Numbered from the stretch's first letter, positions 7,394 through 15,677 are shown. The stretch is DNA of 23,427 nucleotides from Deltaproteobacteria bacterium (GCA_030688705.1 JAUYJH010000071.1:1-23427); one strand, 5' to 3'. Made by a program: numbers and translations. Notes: generated by a model not told the origin, from the sequence alone.

Positions 7394-8320
7394 ATGAAGA
7401 AGAAAATTTATATCGCTGGGCATACCGGGCTTGTTGGTTCTTCCCTCGTCCGGTATTTTTCAAAACAATCTTCCGTCGAAATGCTAACAGCCGGTCGCGA
7501 GGAGTTGGATCTCCTTTCGCAAGAGGCTGTGGAACGCTTTTTGACACGGCACAAACCCGATGCGGTAATCATTGCTGCGGGAAAGGTTGGGGGAATTCAG
7601 ATCAATTCGACATTTCCGGCCGAATTTATCTATCAAAACCTGATGATTGAGGCCAATGTCATTCATGGCGCCTTTCTGGCCGGGGTTCAAAAGTTGCTTA
7701 ATTTCGGCTCGGCCTGTGTTTATCCGAAAGAGTGTCCACAGCCGATGGTTCCTTCCCATCTCATGACCGGAAAGATCGAACAAACCAACGAACCTTATGC
7801 CATTGCCAAGTTGGCCGGGATGTCTCTTTGTAGCAGTTACAACCGCCAATACGGGACGAAATATATCAATGCCATCCCCGGCAATCTTTACGGTCCCTGT
7901 GATTCTTTTGATTTGAATCGTTGCCATGTGATTTCGGCCTTGATCCGTTGCTTTCACGAGGCAAAACAGACCAAAGCAAAGGAAGTGGTGTTGTGGGGGT
8001 CCGGAAATGTCGTGCGTGATTTTTTGTTTGTCGATGATTTACCGCCGGCCTGTGAATTGTTGCTGGAACAATACCGGGGGGACGATCCTATCAATATTGG
8101 GTCGGGAGAAGGATGTTCGATCCGGGAAGGTGCAGAAAGGATTGCGGAGACGGTTGGATATACCGGGGATGTTCGGTGGAATACAGCCAAGCCCGATGGG
8201 GCTCCGGCGCGTGTTTTAGACGCCTCCACGATAAATAAGATGGGGTGGAAACCCAAAACAAACTTGAAAGAAGGATTGGAGATCACCTATCGGTGGTGGA
8301 GGGAAACATGCGTATCTTGA
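7394..8320 (+). CDS. GDP-L-fucose/GDP-L-colitose synthase-like epimerase/reductase
   Basis: A 308-residue SDR of the Fcl (WcaG)/ColC type. The AAGKVGGI signature is at about residues 61-68, Ser106 and Cys108 lie in GSACVYPK, the catalytic pair is Tyr135/Lys139 (YAIAK), and the histidine in CHVISALIR matches the Fcl epimerisation residue. Such enzymes epimerise C3/C5 and reduce C4 of a GDP-4-keto-6-deoxy sugar with NADPH. ColC does this on the 3-deoxy substrate after ColD. With a ColD-like enzyme at 4159 and a GMD-like enzyme at 14683, all step types of GDP-colitose synthesis are present. If the E1 pair alkylates C4, the role here could be limited to epimerisation or to reducing the new side chain. 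I chose the ATG at 7394 because the upstream extension runs through the heptamer repeat. Confidence 0.82.
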   Translation: MKKKIYIAGHTGLVGSSLVRYFSKQSSVEMLTAGREELDLLSQEAVERFLTRHKPDAVIIAAGKVGGIQINSTFPAEFIYQNLMIEANVIHGAFLAGVQKLLNFGSACVYPKECPQPMVPSHLMTGKIEQTNEPYAIAKLAGMSLCSSYNRQYGTKYINAIPGNLYGPCDSFDLNRCHVISALIRCFHEAKQTKAKEVVLWGSGNVVRDFLFVDDLPPACELLLEQYRGDDPINIGSGEGCSIREGAERIAETVGYTGDVRWNTAKPDGAPARVLDASTINKMGWKPKTNLKEGLEITYRWWRETCVS

Positions 8321-9240
8321 TCACGGGCGGTGCCGGGTATCTCGGCTCCGTTTTGACGAAGGCATTGTTGGACCAAGGGTTTTCTGTGACGGTTGTCGAC
8401 AATTTTTTTTACAACCAAAGCAGCCTTCTCGATTGTTGCTCGTATGAGGCTTTTGAAATCGTCAAGGGAGATTGTCGCGACGAGTTTTTGATAAAAAAAC
8501 TGTTGGTTGACAAGGATGTGATCATCCCTCTGGCCGCCATGGTGGGGGCCCCCTTATGCAATCGGGACAAGACGGCCGCCGTTACAATTAATTACGAGGC
8601 TGTTCGGCTTTTGTGCCGTCTGGCTTCCGCGCAACAAAGAATTCTTTTGCCGGTTACCAACAGCGGTTACGGCATCGGTAAAAAGGGGGTGGCCTGTACC
8701 GAGGATTCCTCCCTCAAACCGATCAGTCTTTATGGTGAGACCAAAGTGAAGGCGGAACAGGCGGTCTTGGACAGGGGGAACGCCATTACTTTCCGGCTGG
8801 CAACCGTTTTTGGCGTTTCGCCGCGAATGCGCATCGATCTTTTGGTCAATGATTTTGTCTGTCGCGCCGTCAATGATCGCGCGGTGGTTTTATTTGAAGG
8901 CGACTTCAAGAGAAACTACATCCATGTGAAGGATGTTGCGAAAGTTTTTCTGCACGGTATGGAGCACTTTGAGGAGATGAAAAACAGACCCTACAATGTC
9001 GGTTTGGAAGATGCCAATCTCTCCAAAATAGAACTGTGTCAGTTAATTCAGAAAAAAATTCCCCAATTTGTTTATATGGAAGCCCCGATAGGAGAAGACC
9101 CCGACAAACGGGACTACATTGTCTCCAACCAACGCATTTTGGCGACCGGTTTCAGGCCCGACTGGACATTGGAAATGGGCATCAAAGAACTGATTAAATG
9201 TTATAGCATTGTTCAGAAAAATAATTATGCAAATGTTTGA
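8308..9240 (+). CDS. NAD-dependent epimerase/dehydratase family protein (extended SDR)
   Basis: A 310-residue extended SDR with GGAGYLG at residues 7-13 and an intact catalytic Tyr142/Lys146 (YGETK). It begins at the ATG at 8308 behind a strong GGAGGG, 13 bases inside the end of the Fcl-like gene. An earlier in-frame ATG at 8245 lies deep in that gene and is unlikely. Residue 76 onward (LAAMVGAPLCNRD) and VTNSGYGIG are not the classical UDP-glucose 4-epimerase forms, so substrate and reaction are open: 4-keto or side-chain reduction, or epimerisation, of the sugar made by the neighbouring 3-dehydratase and E1 enzymes are candidates. The gene family is clear. I do not recognise a specific enzyme. 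Confidence 0.8.
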   Translation: MRILITGGAGYLGSVLTKALLDQGFSVTVVDNFFYNQSSLLDCCSYEAFEIVKGDCRDEFLIKKLLVDKDVIIPLAAMVGAPLCNRDKTAAVTINYEAVRLLCRLASAQQRILLPVTNSGYGIGKKGVACTEDSSLKPISLYGETKVKAEQAVLDRGNAITFRLATVFGVSPRMRIDLLVNDFVCRAVNDRAVVLFEGDFKRNYIHVKDVAKVFLHGMEHFEEMKNRPYNVGLEDANLSKIELCQLIQKKIPQFVYMEAPIGEDPDKRDYIVSNQRILATGFRPDWTLEMGIKELIKCYSIVQKNNYANV

Positions 9241-9664
9241 ACATGAAAAAATCAGAGTGGGGGTTGGCATTTTTATTCAAGATCAAGAGAATCGTGTGTT
9301 ATTGGAAAAACGAAGAGATTGCGGTCTTTGGTGTTTTCCCGGAGGAATGGTGGAGGCGGGAGAAAAAATAGAAGAGACGGCCAGTCGAGAAGTAAAAGAG
9401 GAGACCGGTTTGGATATTCGCGTTACCGGTTTATTAGGGGTATATTCCACAACGCAACATCGCATCATCACCTATCCGGATACAGGCACTTTTCGGTTGA
9501 TTGATGTGGTGGTATCCGCTGAGATCATAGGAGGGAAGTTACAATCCAGCCCAGAAAGTTTTGAAGTTCGTTTTTTCGAAGGAAACCACTTGCCAGAATT
9601 GTTGCCTCGCGCTGTGCAGCCGATTATGGATGCCCTAGAGGGAAAGAGAGGGGTTTTTTCATGA
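9227..9664 (+). CDS. Nudix hydrolase
   Basis: A protein of about 145 residues with a complete Nudix box: GMVEAGE, seven residues, then REVKEETGL, so the metal-binding glutamates are all present. The family cleaves nucleoside diphosphates linked to another group X. In sugar loci it may hydrolyse a nucleotide sugar (GDP-mannose hydrolase-like) or clean up damaged nucleotides, but the sequence does not reveal X. The start is uncertain: ATG at 9227 or 9233 both overlap the previous gene by a few bases and neither has a good Shine-Dalgarno. The stop overlaps the radical SAM gene as ATGA, suggesting coupled function. It begins the AT-richer block. Confidence 0.82.
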   Translation: MQMFEHEKIRVGVGIFIQDQENRVLLEKRRDCGLWCFPGGMVEAGEKIEETASREVKEETGLDIRVTGLLGVYSTTQHRIITYPDTGTFRLIDVVVSAEIIGGKLQSSPESFEVRFFEGNHLPELLPRAVQPIMDALEGKRGVFS

Positions 9665-11199
9665 AGCAATTGGATGTTTTATTTATCAGCCCCGGTAATC
9701 ACGACGAAATTTATCAAAGTTTAGCTGATACTTATTCAACCATTGAGACACCGACTTGGAGTTTGTTATTGGCCCAGTCTTGCCGATCTGTCGGTTACAA
9801 GGTGGCCATGTTGGATGCCTGTGCCGAGCGCTTAACTTTAGAAGAGGCCGTACAAAGGGTGTCAGAAGCCAATCCGCGACTGATCTGTTTTGTTGTTTAT
9901 GGGCCCAATCCCAATGCAGGGACTGTAAATATGAATGGGGCTGTGAAACTAGCCAATGCCATTAAGAAGGCCGGCATCAAAACTCCCATCGGGATGATCG
10001 GTTCTTACGTGCAGGCGTTGCCCGTTAAAACATTGCAAGATGAAAAAAGTGTCGACATTGTATTTACCAATGAAGGTGTCTATGCCCTGCGCAATCTTTT
10101 ACAAAAGGATTTGAATGACACGAATCAATGGGAACAGGTGAATGGAATCGGTTTTAGAAAAGATAATGAAGTACATTTAACGCCGACGGAAGCAGTTGTC
10201 CCTCAAGAAAAAATGGATACCGATTTGCCGGGTTACGCTTGGGACTTGCTTCCTTATCGCAACAAACCTCTGGATCTTTACCGTGCTCCTATGTGGCATG
10301 CCGAATATAAAGAGGAAAATAGAACGCCGTACGCGGCTATTTATACCTCCTTAGGGTGCGCTTTTAAATGCTCTTTTTGCATGATCAATATTATCAATCG
10401 AAATGACAATGATCCGGTCGGCGTTGCCTCCAATTATTCCCGCATGCGTTTTTGGTCTCCCAATTTTATCATCCAAGAATTTGATAAGTTAGTGGAAATG
10501 GGGGTTCGGACATTAAAAATTAGTGATGAGATGTTTTTATTAAATCAGAAATATTATGTTCCTCTTTGCAAGCTTTTAAAGGAACGTGGTTACGGAAAAG
10601 AATTGAATATGTGGGCCTATTCAAGGATCGATACGATTCGTAAACCGGAGAATTTGCAATTGGTCCGTGAAGCGGGCATTCGGTGGCTAGCCTTAGGGAT
10701 TGAAAACGGAGATCGTCAAATTCGTCTGCAGGTTACCAAGGGGACTTTTGAAGATGTCGATATTAATGCCGTGGTGCGAATGGTGCATGATGCCGACATC
10801 GAAATAATTGCCAATTATCTTTTCGGCCTTCCGGGAGATGATTATGAAAGCATGCAAAACACCTTCAATTTGAGTCAGGAATTATGCACGATGGCTTGGA
10901 ATGGCTATGCCGCTATGGCTTTGCCGGGTAGCCAGCTTTATAAGGATGCTGTTGAAAAAGGATACGATATTCCGAAAGAATACTCTGAATTTTCATTTCA
11001 CTCTTATAATACAAAGCCATTGCCGACAGATCACCTAAAGCCGGCCCAAATTTTAAAATTCAGAGATGAATCTTGGGTGAAGTATCACAGCTATCTTCCT
11101 TTTCTGCAAAGAGTTGAAAATCGATATGGGCGTGAAGCCCGTGAGAACATTGAAAATATGGCCAAGATAACATTGAAAAGAAAGATTGCTGGTGAATAA
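9661..11199 (+). CDS. B12-binding-type radical SAM protein
   Basis: A 512-residue protein with an N-terminal Rossmann-like domain (about 1-150) of the kind that binds cobalamin in class B radical SAM enzymes. A radical SAM domain follows with Cys233, Cys237 and Cys240 in the CxxxCxxC cluster motif that binds [4Fe-4S]. The LALGIENGD and LFGLPGDDYESM segments are typical of the family. The DxHxxG cobalamin motif is not present (the position reads LDACAERL), as in many family members. Likely chemistry is C-methylation or another radical change on a sugar, lipid or nucleotide precursor. It overlaps the Nudix gene by 4 bases. The domain call is strong, while the substrate is unknown. Confidence 0.85.
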   Translation: MKQLDVLFISPGNHDEIYQSLADTYSTIETPTWSLLLAQSCRSVGYKVAMLDACAERLTLEEAVQRVSEANPRLICFVVYGPNPNAGTVNMNGAVKLANAIKKAGIKTPIGMIGSYVQALPVKTLQDEKSVDIVFTNEGVYALRNLLQKDLNDTNQWEQVNGIGFRKDNEVHLTPTEAVVPQEKMDTDLPGYAWDLLPYRNKPLDLYRAPMWHAEYKEENRTPYAAIYTSLGCAFKCSFCMINIINRNDNDPVGVASNYSRMRFWSPNFIIQEFDKLVEMGVRTLKISDEMFLLNQKYYVPLCKLLKERGYGKELNMWAYSRIDTIRKPENLQLVREAGIRWLALGIENGDRQIRLQVTKGTFEDVDINAVVRMVHDADIEIIANYLFGLPGDDYESMQNTFNLSQELCTMAWNGYAAMALPGSQLYKDAVEKGYDIPKEYSEFSFHSYNTKPLPTDHLKPAQILKFRDESWVKYHSYLPFLQRVENRYGREARENIENMAKITLKRKIAGE

Positions 11200-11235
11200 T
11201 CCAAAAATGGCGAGCATGCGTTTTGAAAGAAAAAC

Positions 11236-11745
11236 ATGAAAATAAAATTTGAAAACATTAGGGTTGGAACGGAACAAAATAACTTGATGAATTTGGATGT
11301 CAAGCTCACACCCTATATTGGCGAGCACAATTTTTTTTGCGTGCAAGATTTAACAGAGATGTTTCATGAAATGGTATCAAGAAGTGGTATTCAAAATGGA
11401 TCTTTCATTGCCCAAATATTGCATACGACCTGTGTTCTGAGTGTGAATGAATTGGACGAGCCGATGTTATTGGGAGATATCAGCCGTCAGCTTGAAAAAC
11501 ATGTTCCAAAAATTGCTGATTATTTACACAATTCCAAGTTGCGCACCGCCAATTTATGCGAGGATGATTATAAATGTGATCGCAATGCCGATGCGCATAT
11601 CAAATCGTTCCTTATCGGAAATCACACTATGACCCTTCTGGTCCGGGATGGTAAACTGGTTCTGGGGCGTTGGCAGAGAGTGGGCCTCGTTGATTTTGAT
11701 GGTCCGCGCAATCGTGACCTTGTCGTTCAGATTTCCGGAGAATAA
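11236..11745 (+). CDS. yjbQ: YjbQ/UPF0047 family protein
   Basis: A 169-residue member of the YjbQ family, some of which have weak thiamine-phosphate synthase activity. Family signatures present are HTTCVLSVNE (His63), YLHN (His98), AHIKS (His121), LGRWQ at 143-147 and DFDGPRNR at 153-160; the histidines are the likely metal or active-site residues. It is about 30 residues longer at the N-terminus than typical members (about 135-140 aa). Its presence in a cluster with a thiamine-diphosphate E1 pair is suggestive, but the two are about 4 kb apart and the family's physiological role is unsettled. A 36-base gap with only a weak Shine-Dalgarno precedes it, and the next gene starts 4 bases after its stop. 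Confidence 0.8.
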   Translation: MKIKFENIRVGTEQNNLMNLDVKLTPYIGEHNFFCVQDLTEMFHEMVSRSGIQNGSFIAQILHTTCVLSVNELDEPMLLGDISRQLEKHVPKIADYLHNSKLRTANLCEDDYKCDRNADAHIKSFLIGNHTMTLLVRDGKLVLGRWQRVGLVDFDGPRNRDLVVQISGE

Positions 11746-11748
11746 AAA

Positions 11749-12741
11749 ATGATCATCAGTCGAGCGCCATTTCGCATCTCTTTTTTTGGTGGTGGAACAG
11801 ACTATCCTGTCTGGTTTCGCGAGCATGAGGGGGCCGTTTTGGCCACGACGATCAATAAATATTGTTATATCAGCGTTCGCTATTTGCCACCATTCTTTGA
11901 CTATAAAAGTCGCATTGTCTGGTCAAAGATTGAGAGCGTCAAAAATTTTGATGAAATCGAACACTCTGCCGTGCGTGCTACATTGAAATACCTGAATGTC
12001 ACTAAAGGTGTTTCACTTCATCACGATGCTGATTTACCTGCACGCTCAGGGGTGGGTTCGAGTTCCACTTTTACGGTCGGCCTTCTCCAGGCATTGCATG
12101 GTTTGCAGGGGAGGATGGTAACCAAACAAAAGCTGGCCGCCGAGGCCATCCATATTGAACAATATCTTTTAAAAGAAAATGTTGGCTGTCAGGATCAGGT
12201 GATTGCTGTCCATGGAGGATTGAACCGAATCAATTTTTGTGGTGATGATAATACGAATGTGACACCAATTATATTGTCGCAAGAAAGGTTGGAATTGCTT
12301 CAAAGTCATTTGATGCTTTTTTTTACTGGTCTGTCCAGAACCGCTTCAGAAATCGCTAAAAAGCAGATTGAAACAACAAAAAATAAAAAACGAGAATTGC
12401 AGATTATGTATGGCATGGTTGGAGAAAGCATTAAGATTCTACAAAACAGCAATGATTTGATTCCATTTGGCCAATTGTTGCATGAAAGCTGGAAAATTAA
12501 GAGAGAACTGACAGACAAAATCACAAATCCCCACATTGATGAGCTTTATGAAACAGCGAGGAAAGCGGGTGCAATTGGCGGAAAATTGTTAGGCGCCGGC
12601 GGGGGTGGCTTTATGCTTGTTTTTGCTAAGCCAGAATATCAAAAGAATATCAGGGAAAATCTGTCTCATCTTTTACATGTTCCCTTTTCTTTTGAAAATA
12701 TGGGTAGTCAGATTGTCTACTATCAGCCTACTAACGATTAA
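11749..12741 (+). CDS. hddA: HddA-like GHMP kinase (D-glycero-D-manno-heptose 7-phosphate kinase)
   Basis: A 330-residue GHMP-family kinase. The ATP loop GVGSSS is at 101-106, the N-terminus APFRISFFGGGTDYP matches HddA, and the C-terminal loop GGKLLGAGGGGF is the third GHMP motif. QDQVIAVHGGLN also follows the HddA pattern. HddA phosphorylates heptose 7-phosphate at C1 on the way to GDP-D-glycero-alpha-D-manno-heptose. The isomerase step could come from the SIS gene at 1806. The next enzymes, a GmhB-type phosphatase and a guanylyltransferase (HddC), are not in this window. GGAG sits 8 bases before the ATG. Related sugar-1-kinases share these motifs, so another heptose- or fucose-like substrate is possible. 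Confidence 0.8.
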   Translation: MIISRAPFRISFFGGGTDYPVWFREHEGAVLATTINKYCYISVRYLPPFFDYKSRIVWSKIESVKNFDEIEHSAVRATLKYLNVTKGVSLHHDADLPARSGVGSSSTFTVGLLQALHGLQGRMVTKQKLAAEAIHIEQYLLKENVGCQDQVIAVHGGLNRINFCGDDNTNVTPIILSQERLELLQSHLMLFFTGLSRTASEIAKKQIETTKNKKRELQIMYGMVGESIKILQNSNDLIPFGQLLHESWKIKRELTDKITNPHIDELYETARKAGAIGGKLLGAGGGGFMLVFAKPEYQKNIRENLSHLLHVPFSFENMGSQIVYYQPTND

Positions 12742-12758
12742 ATACCGAGGAAGATAGC

Positions 12759-13745
12759 ATGTTCAATGACAAAAATGTATTAGTAACGGGTGGCACTGGT
12801 CTTATTGGGAGGCCTTTGGTTGAAATGTTGATTGAAAGAGGCGCAAGAGTGAGGATTGCCTCTCTCGATGATCCATCCCGTGCCCATCCTAAGGCTGAAT
12901 TTCATCGAGTCAATCTGATGAATTTTAACAACTGCAAAGAGGTCTGTGACGGGATGGATTATGTTTTTAATCTCGTCGGCATCAAGGGGTCGCCGGCCAT
13001 GACAGCCAAAAAACCGGCCAGCTTTTTTGTGCCGACGATCACCTTCAGCATCAACATGATGGAGGCGGCCCGCCAATGCGGCGTGAAGAGATATCTTTTT
13101 ACAAGTAGCATCGGTGTCTATTCTCCTGCGGAAGTTTTTTATGAAGATGATGTTTGGAAGACTTTCCCATCTGAAAACGACCGGTTTGCAGGGTGGGCGA
13201 AGAGAATGGGGGAGCTGCAGGCCGATGCTTATCGCATCGAATACGGCTGGGACGGGGTCAACATCGTGAGGCCGGCCAATGTTTATGGAGCCTATGATAA
13301 TTTTGATCCGAATAACGCGATGGTCATTCCCTCCCTCATCAAACGGGCCATCGATGGGGAAAATCCATTGACGGTTTGGGGCGATGGTTCCCCCGTCCGT
13401 GATTTTATTCACGCGCGCGATGTCGCCCAAGGAATGATACTGGTGATGGAGAAAAATCCGCAAAAACCGGTCAATCTGGGGAGCGGGGTGGGTGTCACCA
13501 TACGACAGATTGTCGATGTAATCATGGACAACATGGAAGTGAAGCCAAAAGTCGTTTGGGATGCCCAAAAGCCGACCGGCGACAAAAAGCGATTAATGGA
13601 TATTTCGCGTGCCCATTCAATCGGGTTTGCTTCTGGCGTGTCGCTTGCAGAAGGGGTGAAAGAGACGATGAATTGGTATCGCGCGAATAAAGACAAAGCG
13701 GAGAAGCGGTATAATGTCTTCACCCAAGAAGGGAAATTCGTATGA
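12759..13745 (+). CDS. Fcl-like SDR lacking the catalytic Tyr (tandem copy 1)
   Basis: A 328-residue extended SDR. GGTGLIG at residues 11-17 binds NAD(P), and a late segment (VWGDGSPVRDFIHARD, about 206-221) is characteristic of GDP-4-keto-6-deoxy sugar enzymes. In the active-site stretch DRFAGWAKRMGE, Lys148 is present but the residue four before it, normally Tyr, is Ala144, with Phe143 next to it. Either a different residue serves as acid/base or the protein is a structural or regulatory partner. A good GAGGAAG Shine-Dalgarno precedes the ATG, and the stop overlaps the next gene, a homologue that also lacks the Tyr. The family call is firm. The reaction is unknown. Confidence 0.8.
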   Translation: MFNDKNVLVTGGTGLIGRPLVEMLIERGARVRIASLDDPSRAHPKAEFHRVNLMNFNNCKEVCDGMDYVFNLVGIKGSPAMTAKKPASFFVPTITFSINMMEAARQCGVKRYLFTSSIGVYSPAEVFYEDDVWKTFPSENDRFAGWAKRMGELQADAYRIEYGWDGVNIVRPANVYGAYDNFDPNNAMVIPSLIKRAIDGENPLTVWGDGSPVRDFIHARDVAQGMILVMEKNPQKPVNLGSGVGVTIRQIVDVIMDNMEVKPKVVWDAQKPTGDKKRLMDISRAHSIGFASGVSLAEGVKETMNWYRANKDKAEKRYNVFTQEGKFV

Positions 13746-14686
13746 ATCTTCAAGGTAAAAAAGTTTTGGTGGCCGGTGGCACGGGTCTTGTCGGAGCCAA
13801 TCTGGCTCTGCGCTTGAAAGATTTGGGAGCTAATGTTCGCGCCACCTATTTTTCCAGAAAGCCCTCTTTTTTGCCCGAAAATTTCAAAAAATTTGATTTC
13901 ACGGAACTCGACCAGTGTCTTGAGGCAACCAAAGACATGCAGTATGTATTCATCTGTGCGGCGCAGACCTTCGGCGCCAAAATTATGAAGGAGAATCCGA
14001 CCGCTTTGGTGCTCCCCAATTTAAGAATCAATTCCGGTTTATTGGAGGCCTGCAGACTCAACAAGGTTGAGAAAGTGGTTTTTATCAGCAGTTCCACGGT
14101 TTATCAGGAGGCTTTTTTCCCCATTCGTGAAGATGAGCTTGATTTGAACATCCCGACTTATGATTTGTATCTGGGGGTCGGCGGCATGAAGCGCTACATT
14201 GAACAACTGTGCAGGTTTTATTTCAAAACATACGGTATGAAGATCGGCATTGTCCGTCCCACAAATATTTACGGGCCCTACGACAAATTTGACGACGACA
14301 AATCGCATGTGTTGCCAGCCCTGATCAAGAGAGCTCTCAAAAAAGAAAACCCGTATGTGGTTTGGGGCGACGGCTACACCGTGCGCGATTTCATTTACGT
14401 CGACGATTTTGTCGATGCACTGATGAATGTGCTGCAACGTTATTGCGTCTGTGATCCGATCAACTTCAGCAGCGGGACCAGTATCACTATACGGGAAGCG
14501 GTCGGCGTTATTCTGGAGGCGTGCGGGCATCCGGTTGGCCCCCGGTACGACGAAAGAAAGCCGATCGCGATCCCCTACCGGATGCTTAACACCACAAAAT
14601 ATAATTCCATTTTCGGCGCAAAGAAGCAGACTTCTTTCGCCGAAGGGATTCAAAAAACCGTTGCTTGGTATCGCTCGACTCTATGA
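13742..14686 (+). CDS. Fcl-like SDR lacking the catalytic Tyr (tandem copy 2)
   Basis: A 314-residue homologue of the preceding protein, sharing the NxYGxYDxFD and VWGDGxxVRDFI segments. GGTGLVG at 12-18 should bind NAD(P). In DLYLGVGGMKRYIE the lysine is Lys150, but position -4 is Val146; the nearest tyrosines are at -7 and +2. Two adjacent, ATGA-coupled SDRs with the same loss suggest a conserved heteromeric pair or a distinct catalytic arrangement, not decay: both frames are intact and the cofactor loops are kept. The stop also overlaps the following dehydratase gene, so the three are probably made together. Confidence 0.8.
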   Translation: MNLQGKKVLVAGGTGLVGANLALRLKDLGANVRATYFSRKPSFLPENFKKFDFTELDQCLEATKDMQYVFICAAQTFGAKIMKENPTALVLPNLRINSGLLEACRLNKVEKVVFISSSTVYQEAFFPIREDELDLNIPTYDLYLGVGGMKRYIEQLCRFYFKTYGMKIGIVRPTNIYGPYDKFDDDKSHVLPALIKRALKKENPYVVWGDGYTVRDFIYVDDFVDALMNVLQRYCVCDPINFSSGTSITIREAVGVILEACGHPVGPRYDERKPIAIPYRMLNTTKYNSIFGAKKQTSFAEGIQKTVAWYRSTL

Positions 14687-15675
14687 AAGACAATTTGAAC
14701 ATCAAAAAGATTTTGATTACCGGCATCACCGGTTCCGGCGGCAGTTATCTTGCGGAACATATCGTGCAAAATCACCCCGGAGTTGAAGTCCACGGCATCG
14801 CAAGATGGCACAGTACCAGCTTGGCTAATAATTTATCGGCGGTTTCCGAGCATGTCGTTATTCATGAATCTGATTTGAACGATTTTGGCTCTATTTTCTC
14901 CGTTGTTCGCGATGTCCGGCCCGATGCCATTTTTCATCTTGCCGCTTATGCCAATGTACGGGCTTCTTTTATCACCCCCCAGACGGTTTTAAGTAACAAT
15001 ATTATAGGAACCAACAACCTGTTTGAAGCCATCCGGTTGGCGGGCATTGATCCCATTGTTCTCCTCTGCAGTTCGTCAGAAGTGTATGGACAGGTGGATC
15101 CCAAGAATGTGCCGATTACGGAAGAATGCCCGACCAATCCGTCCAGCCCCTATGCCGTTTCTAAGGTGGCACAAGATTTTTTGGGATGGTCCTATTTCGT
15201 CAGTTACAACATGAAAATTATCCGCACGCGCGCTTTTGCTTATCTGAATCCAAGACGTTCCGACCTTTTTGCCTCTTCTTTTGCAAGACAGGTGGCGCGA
15301 ATTGAAGCCGGTCTGCAGAAAGAACTGCTTCACGGCAATTTGGATTCTGTCCGCACGATTGTTGATGTGCGGGATATCATGGAGGCCTATTGGTTAACGG
15401 TATTACACTGCAAACCTGGATCGATTTATAATATCGGTGGCACTAAGACTTTGAGCGTGGGTGAGTTTCTCCAATTGTTGATCAAAAAAGCCAAAGTGTC
15501 CATTCCAACGCGTTTGGATCATGGTCTTTTGCGGCCCTCCGATGTGACGCTCCAGATACCCTGCACCGATAAGTTTATTGCCGCCACTGGCTGGAAACCG
15601 AAATACTCTTTTGAAGAAAGCATCGACAGTCTCTTGCTTTATTGGAGGGCAAGTGTGGCTAGGGAAAGATTTTAA
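14683..15675 (+). CDS. GDP-mannose 4,6-dehydratase-like SDR
   Basis: A 330-residue SDR of the GMD/RMD group. GITGSGG at 14-20 is the GMD-type cofactor loop, followed by VHGIARWHS; SSSEVYG and Tyr157/Lys161 (SPYAVSK) form the active site. GNLDSVRTIVDVRDIMEAYW and the RPSDV segment near residue 287 are also GMD/RMD-like. Expected reaction: GDP-mannose, or a GDP-heptose, to its 4-keto-6-deoxy form, the substrate of a ColD-like enzyme. A reductase role (RMD) is the main alternative, and the length of 330 is closer to RMD than to GMD (about 370). I chose the ATG at 14683, which overlaps the previous stop as ATGA, over an upstream in-frame start at 14665. Confidence 0.78.
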   Translation: MKDNLNIKKILITGITGSGGSYLAEHIVQNHPGVEVHGIARWHSTSLANNLSAVSEHVVIHESDLNDFGSIFSVVRDVRPDAIFHLAAYANVRASFITPQTVLSNNIIGTNNLFEAIRLAGIDPIVLLCSSSEVYGQVDPKNVPITEECPTNPSSPYAVSKVAQDFLGWSYFVSYNMKIIRTRAFAYLNPRRSDLFASSFARQVARIEAGLQKELLHGNLDSVRTIVDVRDIMEAYWLTVLHCKPGSIYNIGGTKTLSVGEFLQLLIKKAKVSIPTRLDHGLLRPSDVTLQIPCTDKFIAATGWKPKYSFEESIDSLLLYWRASVARERF

Positions 15676-15677
15676 AT

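Noticed and set aside
12780..13568. Long minus-strand open frame of 262 codons (also similar ones at 2462-3070 and 14039-14653)
   Set aside because: They are antisense to clear SDR and transaldolase genes, show no recognisable domain and reflect codon bias of the sense strand.
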